Below are positions 1 to 6,508 of a stretch of DNA of 16,254 nucleotides, piece by piece. This DNA comes from Actinomycetota bacterium. Lineage in GTDB: Bacteria; Actinomycetota; Thermoleophilia; Solirubrobacterales; Solirubrobacteraceae. Under the pieces are notes generated by a model. The model ran no database searches. It worked only from the letters and a program-made list of their open reading frames with translations, and was not told the DNA's origin. The position numbers were made by a program, and so were the translations under genes. The stretch is taken from the NCBI GenBank assembly GCA_005788585.1, contig SYBY01000024.1, positions 1 through 16,254 on the forward strand, in the 5' to 3' direction. The stretch's first letter is position 1. Every line of letters begins with the position of its first letter.

Positions 1-143
1 ACCGGGGGACATTTCAGGAGGCTGGTCCTGAGCAACCCCGCCGGCGAGGCGAGCTCAGGATGAGATCAGAGCGCCGGACACGCTCGTAGACACCACCCTC
101 GGTGCGGTCGCGGACGCGGGTTCGATTCCCGCCGTCTCCACCA
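1..143 (+). ncRNA. ssrA: tmRNA (transfer-messenger RNA), 3' portion, truncated by window edge
   Basis: tmRNA rescues stalled ribosomes by acting as an alanine tRNA and then as a short message for a degradation tag. The visible part ends in a tRNA-like half: a T-arm with 5-bp stem at 116-120/128-132 enclosing TTCGATT, the acceptor 3' strand 133-139, and A-CCA at 140-143. The string GGACGCGGGTTC at 112-123 is the hallmark of bacterial tmRNA 3' ends. Upstream, 3-7 (CGGGG) pairs with 36-40 (CCCCG), while 26-33 (TCCTGAGC) pairs with 53-60 (GCTCAGGA). These interleaved stems form an H-type pseudoknot, as expected of the tmRNA pseudoknot ring. The tag reading frame and the 5' tRNA half lie before the window. 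The 3' end is intact, so anything integrated beside it has preserved the gene. Confidence 0.93.
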
Positions 144-156
144 AACTGCAAAGTGC

Positions 157-192
157 AAACCCCGGCCCGAAAAAGAAGAAGGGCCGGGGTTT
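157..192 (+). terminator. Strong hairpin downstream of tmRNA, probable terminator
   Basis: A perfect 12-bp stem (AAACCCCGGCCC at 157-168 with its complement at 181-192) encloses a 12-nt A-rich loop, 14 nt after the tmRNA CCA. No clear T-run follows, only GTGCCTTCT, so it is an imperfect intrinsic terminator. It may also act as a 3' processing or stability element. The stem would form on either strand. Confidence 0.65.
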
Positions 193-217
193 GTGCCTTC
201 TAGCGCGTCTTCTCCGC

Positions 218-257
218 CCCCTGTGGGGCTTGTGACGGCCGTTTTGCCGCACAGGGG
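218..257. repeat. Inverted repeat between tmRNA and the IS
   Basis: CCCCTGTG at 218-225 is complementary to CACAGGGG at 250-257, across a 24-nt GC-rich spacer. It sits in the noncoding stretch 193-313, where I see no credible gene. It could be a second terminator-like hairpin or part of an old attachment region. Nothing in the sequence decides between these. Confidence 0.4.
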
Positions 258-313
258 CCGTGGCCCAAGGGGCGCATGCCAGGCTGCGACGGCGGCGTAC
301 GTTGGCGTCAGTT

Positions 314-350
314 TGAATCGTCCTGGGTCTGATGGAGGGTCTGGCCCTTG
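314..350 (+). repeat. IS left terminal inverted repeat
   Basis: The outer 14 bp are TGAATCGTCCTGGG. The inner part (TGGAGG, CTGGCC, TTG) matches the opposite end with small gaps. It lies 39 bp from the orfB stop, so the transposase gene nearly fills the element. Confidence 0.85.
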
Positions 351-352
351 TT

Positions 353-1303
353 TCAGATGAGCGTCTTGTCACGCTGTCGGGCAGCGTAGAAGTTGTGCTC
401 GAACTCGGTGGGTGGGATGTCGCCGAGGTAGCCGTGTAGGCGCTGGGTGTTGTGCCCGTGCACCCAGCCGAGCGTGGCGAGCTCGACGTCTTCGATGGTC
501 TTCCAGGGGCCGGTGCGGGCGGGGCCGCGGATCAGCTCGGTCTTGTGGAGGCCCATGACGGTCTCGGCCAGCGCGTTGTCGGACGAGTCGCCGACGGTGC
601 CGACCGAGGGGACCGCGCCGATCTCCGCGAGCCGCTCGCCGTAGCGAATGGACGTGAACTGCGACCCGGCGTCGCTGTGACAACGCAGATCGTTGTGGAA
701 GAGCCCGCGGTTCCATCGGGCCATCTCGATCGCGTCGAGGACCATCGGCGTGCGCATGTGTCCCGCGACGCGCCAGCCGACGATCATCCGGCTGAACGCG
801 TCGACGATGAAGCAGGCGTAGGCCACGCCGGCCCACGTGGGCGCGAACGTGAGGTCGGTCACCCACAGCCGATTCGGCTCGTCGGCCCGGAACTGGCGCT
901 TGACGAGGTCAGGGTGCCGGCCCGCGCTCGAGTCGCGGCGCGTGGTGCGGACCCGTTTGCTGCGTCGGGCACCCTGGATGCCGGCTTGTCGCATCAGCCG
1001 TGCGGTCTGGTCGCGGCCGATGTCGATGCCGTCGCGCCTGGCCGCTTTCCACAGCTTCCGTGATCCGTAGACCTCATAGTTGTCGGTCCAGAGCTTCGTC
1101 AGTCGCGGGATGAGCTCGGCGTCACGCATCGCCCGTCGCGACGGAGGCCGAGATCTCGCCGCGTAGTAGGTGCTCGGAGCCACCTGCAGCACCCTGCAGA
1201 TGGACTCGACCCCGAGCCTCCGGCCGGCCACGACGTCGTCCTTGTTGGCTTCGATGAACGCCACTACCTGCGCTGCTGGCGGTCGAGTTCCGCCCCGAAG
1301 CAA
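353..1303 (-). CDS. IS3-family transposase OrfB (DDE integrase core)
   Basis: This is the catalytic part of the transposase. Domain order is an N-terminal helical region with the conserved APSTYYAARSRPPS block, an HTH_21-like segment (YEVYGSRKLWKAARRDGIDIG), then the rve integrase core. The DDE residues are visible: D in LWVTDLTF, D in CHSDAGSQF, and E in NALAETVMGLHKTEL. Length (up to 316 aa) is normal. The open frame begins at TTG 1303, but IS3 elements normally make OrfB as an OrfA-OrfB fusion by -1 frameshifting. The two frames are in -1 relation and overlap by 40 bp here. Independent initiation at a later codon is also possible. About six residues before APSTYY seem to be missing relative to relatives I recall (inference). 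Catalytic residues look intact. Confidence 0.9.
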   Translation of the reverse strand: MLRGGTRPPAAQVVAFIEANKDDVVAGRRLGVESICRVLQVAPSTYYAARSRPPSRRAMRDAELIPRLTKLWTDNYEVYGSRKLWKAARRDGIDIGRDQTARLMRQAGIQGARRSKRVRTTRRDSSAGRHPDLVKRQFRADEPNRLWVTDLTFAPTWAGVAYACFIVDAFSRMIVGWRVAGHMRTPMVLDAIEMARWNRGLFHNDLRCHSDAGSQFTSIRYGERLAEIGAVPSVGTVGDSSDNALAETVMGLHKTELIRGPARTGPWKTIEDVELATLGWVHGHNTQRLHGYLGDIPPTEFEHNFYAARQRDKTLI

Positions 1304-1607
1304 ACCGCTGCGCGCTTGAGGATCTCGTTCGCGCGACGCAGCTCGCGGACCTCCTGCTCGAGATCCTTCACCCGCGAGGCCTCATCGGTCGTCACGCCGG
1401 GCGCGACGCCCTCATCGACGTCGGCCTGCTTGACCCACGTGCGGACCGACTCGGTGCCGTAGCCAAGCTGCCGCGCGACACGCTTGACCGCGCCATGCGT
1501 CATTCCCGTCTCGGCCTCAGCGCGCGGACCATCCGCACCGCCGCCTGCTTCTCCTCATCCGAAGACCGACGCGTCGTCGGCTTACCTGCTGTGCGCTCCT
1601 GGGGCAT
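1264..1607 (-). pseudogene. IS3-family transposase OrfA, apparent one-base frameshift
   Basis: OrfA supplies the DNA-binding HTH and oligomerisation part of the IS3 transposase. From ATG 1607, preceded by AGAGG on the minus strand, the frame reads MPQERTAGKPTTRRSSDEEK and continues through AVRMVRALRP. It then hits TGA at 1502-1500. The rest (ETGMTHGAVKRVARQLGYG..., then the coiled coil VKDLEQEVRELRRANEILKR and AELDRQQRR) continues in another frame to the stop at 1264. Restoring one base near 1511-1516 would join the pieces into a normal OrfA of about 114 residues. An ATG at 1503 overlaps the premature stop as ATGA, so a truncated 79-aa product lacking the start of the HTH could still be made. 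Sequencing error in this G/C-rich stretch cannot be excluded. Confidence 0.75.
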
Positions 1608-1628
1608 GAACCTCTGTCCTTGATTCTC

Positions 1629-1665
1629 CAAGGCCAGAACTCTCCACGCATCCCAGGACGATTCA
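1629..1665 (-). repeat. IS right terminal inverted repeat
   Basis: Read on the minus strand from 1665, this begins with the same 14 bp as the left end. It then shows TGGAG, CTGGCC and CTTGG blocks that align with the left copy after one-base gaps. The orfA start at 1607 is just inside it. Confidence 0.85.
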
Positions 1666-1749
1666 TTCTGACTGGTCTGCGGTGTCTTGGTCTTGACTGT
1701 TCGTGCCATCGCGGCGCGAGGGTGCCTGTGGCTCGAACTCTGCGCGGTC

Positions 1750-1761
1750 TAGGGTCCGACT
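1750..1761 (+). promoter_or_regulatory. Candidate leaderless promoter (-10 TAGGGT) for the defence-like operon
   Basis: TAGGGT at 1750-1755 fits the TANNNT -10 consensus and sits 6 nt before the ATG at 1762. That spacing places transcription start at or beside the start codon, as in leaderless actinobacterial genes. No clear Shine-Dalgarno precedes this ATG, which agrees. No good -35 is visible at the right distance. The site lies outside the IS, so insertion did not separate it from the operon. Confidence 0.4.
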
Positions 1762-2808
1762 ATGGACCTGCGCCCTGGTAAGCGAGTTCGCCCCAGTCGA
1801 CCGGTGGAGAAGGCTGCGCTTCGTGCAGTGACCGCGATCTTTGAAGACGCGAACATGATCGTCCAGTCGATCGACGGGGCCAACGACATTGGCAAGGATC
1901 TGTATGTCGATCTGACCGACGGCCGGCGCGTAACCGGAGCGACAATCGCTGTTCAGGTCAAGGGAGGTCTCTCGTATCGGCGGGGTGACGCCTACGTCAT
2001 CCCGTTCTCTGTCGATGACAAGGAGTTGTGGGCGACCAGTTCAGTCCCGATCTACGGCATCGTCTTCGATCCCGAGAGCGGTTCCCTGCACTGGACGAAC
2101 CTGACTGCCTTCGCGCGTGGCGACACTAGTCCCGATAGCGGAGCGGTTCGAGTGTTGAAGCGAGCGATCCTGACGCCGGAGTCGTTGCCCGAGTTCGTCC
2201 GAGAGGTGTCTGCCTACCTCCAGGGAATCGGCTCGGTGTCCTTGCTTGACCTCGCACACTCTGACCCGGACCGGCAACTCTCGGCCGTCGCTGACGTCTT
2301 CGGTCTGGGTCGCAACGATGTGCGTCCTCTACTGCTTCTCCGCGACGCTTTGCACCGGATAGAAGGGGGCGCGTTGAACTTGGCCATCCGGGTGTTTGCG
2401 CGCGTAGTGTGGCATGGGGACCTCTACTACCAGCCCGAAACGGCCATCGCTGAGTCAGTCAGGCGTGAGGTCATTCCGGCGCTCGACTGGCCCTACGAGG
2501 AGGTTTGCCGACTGCTCGCCCATCCCGAACTCGAAGAGTGGCAGCGCGGCGGGCTTGGTCAGGACGTCGCCGCGGTCGTCGGGGTGTTCTCGCCCTCAGG
2601 GCTGCCCACAGTGCTCGAAAGGGTCGTCATCGAGGCTCCACGTGAGGCCGCGTGGCCAGCACTCCTCCTGATCGTCTCGGATGCCTACGAAGAGGGACTC
2701 GGTGCATGGGACCGGCTCGTTCCGAAGTCTCGATCTCTCGCGGAGGATCCAGACGCATGGGAGTTGCGAGACATGCTGGTCGACCAAGGTGCAGCCACGA
2801 TCTGGTGA
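1762..2808 (+). CDS. DUF4365-like putative PD-(D/E)XK nuclease
   Basis: 348 aa. The N-terminal ~130 residues resemble DUF4365: a helix with E28 (TAIFEDANM), D42 and D46 in NDIGKDLYVDL, then Q65-V-K67 in IAVQVKGGL. This is followed by YVIPFSVDDKELWATSSVPIYGIVFD, the usual strand-helix-strand with a conserved tryptophan. The order acid, D, QxK is that of a PD-(D/E)XK active site, so DNA or RNA cleavage is likely but inferred. Residues ~130-348 are helical and I do not recognise them. The gene comes before the CBASS-like genes on the same strand, with a 111-bp gap, so it may be co-transcribed or an independent defence gene. Codon use is less GC-biased than in the right-hand part of the window, suggesting acquired DNA. 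The start at ATG 1762 is supported by the TANNNT box rather than by a ribosome site. Confidence 0.75.
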   Translation: MDLRPGKRVRPSRPVEKAALRAVTAIFEDANMIVQSIDGANDIGKDLYVDLTDGRRVTGATIAVQVKGGLSYRRGDAYVIPFSVDDKELWATSSVPIYGIVFDPESGSLHWTNLTAFARGDTSPDSGAVRVLKRAILTPESLPEFVREVSAYLQGIGSVSLLDLAHSDPDRQLSAVADVFGLGRNDVRPLLLLRDALHRIEGGALNLAIRVFARVVWHGDLYYQPETAIAESVRREVIPALDWPYEEVCRLLAHPELEEWQRGGLGQDVAAVVGVFSPSGLPTVLERVVIEAPREAAWPALLLIVSDAYEEGLGAWDRLVPKSRSLAEDPDAWELRDMLVDQGAATIW

Positions 2809-2867
2809 CCGCTTGCATCCACGGCATGATGCCCGAGTCCGCCGCTCGGTTTATTACGCTTGCGCTT

Positions 2868-2887
2868 GCCCAAACGTGTGTTCGGGC
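2868..2887 (+). promoter_or_regulatory. Hairpin in the gap before the S-4TM gene
   Basis: GCCCAAAC (2868-2875) and GTTCGGGC (2880-2887) form an 8-bp stem with one mismatch and a GTGT loop. It lies in the 111-nt gap between the nuclease gene and the S-4TM gene. It has no T-run, so it may be a weak terminator, attenuator or mRNA stability element. A good Shine-Dalgarno (GAGGAG, 2905-2910) follows, before GTG 2920. Confidence 0.35.
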
Positions 2888-2919
2888 GCAGACTAGAAGC
2901 ATAAGAGGAGTCCTAGAGC

Positions 2920-3801
2920 GTGGCCGTAGTGCTGGAGCCAACAAGCGCGGACATCGGTCGTGCTCAGAATGAAGAGTCGAACCTCGGCTATCAGCGGGCC
3001 GCCCGATACCTGTACGGGCTCGGCAAGCGGGCGAGGTTCTTCGGGTGGGGCCTGTCGATCATGCTGGCGCTCGCCGCTCCTGTTGTCTTGCTGCTTGCTC
3101 CAGATGCTGGACCTGCGCTCGGCGCGGTCGCGGGCTTGTGGGTGTTTGTCTCGCGGGGCGTTCTAGAGCCCTACCGCAAAGGGCGGCAGCTGCGAGGAGC
3201 CCGTGCGCAAGAGCGCTTCGACTGTGCGGTCCTCGGTCTACCGTGGAACCACGCCCTTGTTGAAGCTCCGGCTGATGAAGACCTTCATCGCGCCAGCTTG
3301 AAGCTCAGGAACGGCGATGGGATTCGAGACTGGTACCCCGTGCCAGCTCGGGTCGAGTGGCCCACCAGCGTTCTGATCTGTCTTCGGGCCAATGCTGTCT
3401 GGTCGCGCCGTCAGCACTCGACGTTCGCCATTGTTCTATTGCTCGCGGCGGCCGGCTGGTGTGCCGTCGGGCTAGGCGTCGCGGTTGTTGCGTCGGCTGA
3501 ATTGAGCGCGTATCTCACAACGATTCTGCTGCCATCGCTCCCGGCCGGACTCGACGCTGTCGAGTTCTCCGGACGCCACACTGAAGTCGCCCAACGGAAG
3601 CAGGAACTCGAGACGGAAGTATGCGCACTGCTGGACGGCAACCCGAACGCTCAGCAACTCCGTGACCTCCAGGATCAGGTGTATCTGTTGCGCGTAGATG
3701 AGCCGCTTGTCCCGGACCTCTTCTATCGACTAGTTCGCGACTCCTACGAAGAGGACATGCACTTCGCGGCTACTCGTGTAGCGGGGAAGGATCGATCATG
3801 A
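2920..3801 (+). CDS. S-4TM family putative pore-forming effector (CBASS-type)
   Basis: 293 aa integral membrane protein matching the S-4TM (SMODS-associated 4TM) family. Two helical hairpins are predicted: TM at ~40-60 and 66-82, then ~168-192 and 195-215. Between them lies the family's conserved cytosolic linker with QERFDCAVLGLPWN (97-110), DWYPV (137-141) and LICLRANAVWSRR (152-164). The N-terminal AQNEESNLGYQRAARYLY also fits. A charged, coiled-coil-like tail covers 217-260. In the described role, a nucleotide second messenger from the adjacent CD-NTase triggers the protein to damage the inner membrane and kill or arrest an infected cell (family knowledge plus inference). GTG 2920 is chosen because GAGGAG lies 9 nt upstream. 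The stop overlaps the next ATG (ATGA), indicating coupled translation with the synthase. Confidence 0.87.
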   Translation: MAVVLEPTSADIGRAQNEESNLGYQRAARYLYGLGKRARFFGWGLSIMLALAAPVVLLLAPDAGPALGAVAGLWVFVSRGVLEPYRKGRQLRGARAQERFDCAVLGLPWNHALVEAPADEDLHRASLKLRNGDGIRDWYPVPARVEWPTSVLICLRANAVWSRRQHSTFAIVLLLAAAGWCAVGLGVAVVASAELSAYLTTILLPSLPAGLDAVEFSGRHTEVAQRKQELETEVCALLDGNPNAQQLRDLQDQVYLLRVDEPLVPDLFYRLVRDSYEEDMHFAATRVAGKDRS

Positions 3802-4673
3802 GGAGGACCGTCAACGATGCGTTCAGCGTCTTCCTCTCAAGGCTCGTGCCGACCGACGCACAGCGCGCGGCAGGAGCGAAGCATCGCGCAACCGTGAAGT
3901 CAGCCCTCGAGAAGTCGCTCGACGTCAGCACGTTCTACGAAACGGGTTCCTTCTCACACGGCACCGGTGTGCGCGGGTACAGCGATATCGACGCACTTGT
4001 GAGTCTTCGCGGCGGCCGGCCAGGCTCGTCGTATACCGCGCTTTCATGGGTCAAGTCGGCGCTCGAGGCACGATTCCCTCTGACCATCGTCCGCATCAGC
4101 AGGCCCGCGGTGGTTGTGGAGTTCGGCGGCGGGTATGAAACGTGGGAGATCATCCCCGGATTCATGACAAGCCGAGGCGGCCAGGGCCAGTTCGTCTACG
4201 ACGTGCCCGGCGCGGCCACAGGCTCGTGGATGGACTCCGCTCCGAAAGAGCACCTCGCCTACGTCAACAGCTGCAACAAGAAGCCCACCAAGGGCAACGC
4301 GAAGAGCCTGACGAGGCTCATCAAGGCGTGGAAGTACTACTGCAACGTGCCGATCTCGTCGTTTTACCTTGAGATGCGGTGCGCCCAGTACGTCAAAGGG
4401 CTCGACACCTACGTGCATGTCTGGGATGTCTGCCTCGTTCTCGAGAAGCTCAACCGTCTCCAACTGGCTGCCATGAATGACCCGAGTGGCGCAACAGGTC
4501 GGATCTATGCGTGCTCCAGCGACAGTACGGCGCAGGTCGCGCTCTCAAAGCTCAACACGGCGGCCACGCGTGCTCGAAAGGCGCTTGACGCGTATCAAGA
4601 CGACAAGTTCGATGACGCGTTCTACTACCTCGATCTTCTCTTCAACGGGCGCTTTCCGGCGCAGTACGTGTAG
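3798..4673 (+). CDS. SMODS-domain CD-NTase (cyclic oligonucleotide synthase, CBASS-like)
   Basis: 291 aa nucleotidyltransferase of the polymerase-beta fold. The catalytic signature is clear: G50-S51 in TGSFSHGTG, then D63-x-D65 in YSDIDALV. The third acidic position is probably E117 in ETWEIIPGF rather than the usual aspartate. The C-terminal helical half holds the family block AWKYYCNVPISSFYLEMR (177-194). Family members join nucleotides into cyclic di- or trinucleotides when phage infection is sensed and so activate an effector. Here that is the S-4TM protein encoded 4 bp upstream-overlapping. The product nucleotide cannot be told from sequence. GGGGAAGGA (3782-3790) is a strong ribosome site before ATG 3798. 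No ubiquitin-like transfer (Cap2/Cap3) or HORMA/TRIP13 genes are present, so it resembles a minimal CBASS core. Confidence 0.9.
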   Translation: MRRTVNDAFSVFLSRLVPTDAQRAAGAKHRATVKSALEKSLDVSTFYETGSFSHGTGVRGYSDIDALVSLRGGRPGSSYTALSWVKSALEARFPLTIVRISRPAVVVEFGGGYETWEIIPGFMTSRGGQGQFVYDVPGAATGSWMDSAPKEHLAYVNSCNKKPTKGNAKSLTRLIKAWKYYCNVPISSFYLEMRCAQYVKGLDTYVHVWDVCLVLEKLNRLQLAAMNDPSGATGRIYACSSDSTAQVALSKLNTAATRARKALDAYQDDKFDDAFYYLDLLFNGRFPAQYV

Positions 4674-4681
4674 GACTCCCG

Positions 4682-6253
4682 ATGATGCCTGGTTCACACG
4701 AGGAGGCGAGCCGCGCCGCAGAGCGGATTCAAGAGCTGTGCCACACCGGCCGTCCTGAGGAGGCGCTTGAGCTCGCGCGGAGTCTCACGGCGGACAGGAA
4801 CGACGTTGACCTTGTACTGGCTCTGACCGAGATCGACGCAGGCGAAGCCTTGGGTGACCGTGCTGTTGTTGCAAGCGGCGTCTCTCGGCTTGCGACGCTG
4901 AGCGAGCAACACGACAGCCCGGGGCTCGCCTACAACCGGGCGAATGGGCTTCTGGTTCTGTGGCAGCTCGGGGTCAGGGATGTCGGCTTCGCGAGGGCCG
5001 TCGCTTCATACCGAGCGGAGCTCCAGCAGGCGCGTGATCTCTACTCGGCCACCGGCGCCAACCCGGACGCCGATCCAGAGACCCGCTGTCAGGCGCTAGT
5101 GAACCTAGGCAACTCGATGGACGGGGTCGGCCGCCACATCGACGCGATCCGTGCCTACGACGCAGCGTTGCGGATCGACTCCGATTTCGCGATGGCTCAC
5201 GGCAACCGCGGGTTGACGTTTCTGCATCGTGCTGGCGTCGATACAAAGCACCGCCATGCACTTGCTTGTGAGGCGGTCGGGTCCTTGGATGCTGCGCTTG
5301 CAAGGCCGGATGATGTCCTTGCTCGGGGCGGACCCGGTGCACTCGAGCGGTTCCGCTCCGAGAGAGCAATGATCGAGGGCACGCCAGTCCACAGCCACGA
5401 TCCTGCATCGATGGGGGACGCCTACCTGGACTGGTGCTTGAGACACGAGTTCTTCCTGCACTCCTCGCATGGCTGCATAGGCCCCACGACAGAGGTGCTC
5501 GATTCGTTGAGTCTCGGCGGCATGGTTGTTGGCGTCGACGACCAATCTCAGCAGCGATTGCGGACTCTCCAGGACGCTCTCAATGCGCTGCTCCGGGACT
5601 ACATCGCCGCGCGCTACTTGGCATGGATGTCTTTGGAACCTGACGCCCCAGCGCGGCAACACGCCGCAGATCTCAGTGTCCGCTCGTCGTTCTACGACAC
5701 CCTCACGTACGGTCGCTGGGGAGTGGGCACTGGCTTGGCTGTCACTGCCCTGTCTGCAGCCACCAACCTCCTCGACAAGGTCGCGAGTGTGGTGCATCTA
5801 TACCTCGACACGGGACGAAATCCCAGCGGCGTGTACTTCCGCCGCTTCTATCTGCAGCCTGCGAAGAAGAAGCAGCCGGCGGAGCCCAATCCAGCTGTTT
5901 CGGCAGAACTCGAAGAACGTAACTTCGGGCTGCTCGCCTTGTGTGATCTTGCGGGTGAACTCGAGCGACCAACGCCTCTGAATGAACTGCTCTCGCGACG
6001 ACACGCGGCTACGCATCGCGCGGTGGCTGTCCACGAGATGCTCCTCGACGAAGTTGAGGAGCAGGACTGGGTCGATCGCGTCGAAGCCTCCGAACTCCGC
6101 GAGGCGGTACTGGAGCAGCTGGCACGCGGACGCGCCGCTTTGCTGTACCTAGCGGACATGATCAACCAGAGGGAGCTTCGATCGAAGCCCGATGGCCCAA
6201 TCGTCGCAATGCCATCGTGGCCAGCAGTGCCCGAGAGTAACGACCTCTGGTAG
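4682..6253 (+). CDS. TPR plus LA2681-type HEPN domain protein, putative RNase
   Basis: 523 aa. Residues ~1-130 are alpha-helical repeats. Residues 134-180 contain a good tetratricopeptide unit (NLGNSMDGVGRHIDAIRAYD, then AALRIDSDFAMAHGNRG). The C-terminal half looks like the LA2681-like HEPN family: a conserved core of ~250-390 (DWCLRHEFFLHSS, LLRDYIAARYLAW, YFRRFY), then the HEPN active-site motif R440-H-A-A-T-H445 in a predicted helix. Rx4-6H HEPN proteins are usually metal-independent RNases, so infection-triggered RNA cleavage is the likely role (inference). It begins 8 bp after the CD-NTase stop, so it belongs to the same operon. ATG 4682 and the adjacent ATG 4685 are both possible; only a weak ribosome site is seen. 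Codon use is relaxed, like the other three genes. It could be the RNase arm of the system or a passenger defence gene. Confidence 0.8.
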   Translation: MMPGSHEEASRAAERIQELCHTGRPEEALELARSLTADRNDVDLVLALTEIDAGEALGDRAVVASGVSRLATLSEQHDSPGLAYNRANGLLVLWQLGVRDVGFARAVASYRAELQQARDLYSATGANPDADPETRCQALVNLGNSMDGVGRHIDAIRAYDAALRIDSDFAMAHGNRGLTFLHRAGVDTKHRHALACEAVGSLDAALARPDDVLARGGPGALERFRSERAMIEGTPVHSHDPASMGDAYLDWCLRHEFFLHSSHGCIGPTTEVLDSLSLGGMVVGVDDQSQQRLRTLQDALNALLRDYIAARYLAWMSLEPDAPARQHAADLSVRSSFYDTLTYGRWGVGTGLAVTALSAATNLLDKVASVVHLYLDTGRNPSGVYFRRFYLQPAKKKQPAEPNPAVSAELEERNFGLLALCDLAGELERPTPLNELLSRRHAATHRAVAVHEMLLDEVEEQDWVDRVEASELREAVLEQLARGRAALLYLADMINQRELRSKPDGPIVAMPSWPAVPESNDLW

Positions 6254-6300
6254 GCAGGCTCGGGTTGACGATCCGGGCCGCTAGTTCCTGCCGTCACTGA

Positions 6301-6318
6301 CTCGCCGCCAGCGGCGAG
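6301..6318 (+). terminator. Hairpin after the HEPN gene
   Basis: CTCGCCGC (6301-6308) and GCGGCGAG (6311-6318) form a perfect stem (8 bp nominal, 7 with a 4-nt loop), 48 nt after the operon's last stop. A short TTTT occurs ~18 nt later (6337-6340). This is a possible terminator of the four-gene operon. The rest of 6254-6508 holds no credible gene. Confidence 0.45.
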
Positions 6319-6431
6319 CCTGGCCATAGGAAGACTTTTCGGTCCTGGCGCTGTGCCGTTGATCTACTAGCGCTTTACAAAGCATCAACCCGCGCTTGAC
6401 GGTTTGTTGTTCGTCCCCCTTGGTCCACTCT

Positions 6432-6455
6432 GAGCCCCCGGTCCGCCGGGGGCTC
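6432..6455. terminator. Perfect 10-bp hairpin between convergent genes, likely bidirectional terminator
   Basis: GAGCCCCCGG (6432-6441), loop TCCG, then CCGGGGGCTC (6446-6455) gives a very stable stem. It sits between the plus-strand defence operon and the minus-strand methyltransferase stop at 6509. There is no T-tract on either side, as is common for high-GC actinobacteria. Confidence 0.55.
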
Positions 6456-6508
6456 CGCCGTGCCGGGCCACCGGCTCGGCCTCTGGGCAGTCTCATTCCG
6501 CGGAGCGC

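Larger units (their letters stand above)
314..1665 (-). mobile_element. IS3-family insertion sequence, complete ends, about 1352 bp
   Basis: The ends are 14-bp perfect inverted repeats: TGAATCGTCCTGGG at 314-327 and its complement at 1652-1665. Weaker similarity continues inward to about 33 bp (GTGGAG/CTGGCC blocks). The ends start with TG and finish with CA, as is usual for IS3-type elements. The element carries orfA (HTH plus leucine-zipper-like) and orfB (DDE integrase) on the minus strand in the usual -1 phase relation. I find no 3-4 bp target duplication: left flank GTT, right flank TTC. That suggests age or recombination after insertion. The orfA frameshift would leave this copy unable to move by itself unless a related copy supplies transposase. 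Confidence 0.88.

Noticed and set aside
55..372. 105-aa minus-strand frame containing the peptide ETAGIEPAS
   Set aside because: It is antisense to the tmRNA 3' end and its hairpin. Such AGIEPAS-like peptides are a well-known spurious translation across tRNA/tmRNA 3' ends.
1693..1698. TTGACT as a -35 box for the defence operon
   Set aside because: No acceptable -10 hexamer lies 16-18 bp downstream; the TAGGGT box before ATG 1762 fits better but is too far away to pair with it.
1500..1709. 69-aa minus-strand frame starting at 1709
   Set aside because: Its start lies outside the IS end at 1665. The true OrfA start is ATG 1607, and the frame ends at the frameshift.
6254..6508. Right attachment site repeating the tmRNA 3' end
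   Set aside because: Only a loose GGGTT-GA-TCC resemblance near 6262-6276 is seen; no match to the terminal ~20 nt of the tmRNA, so no att site is called.
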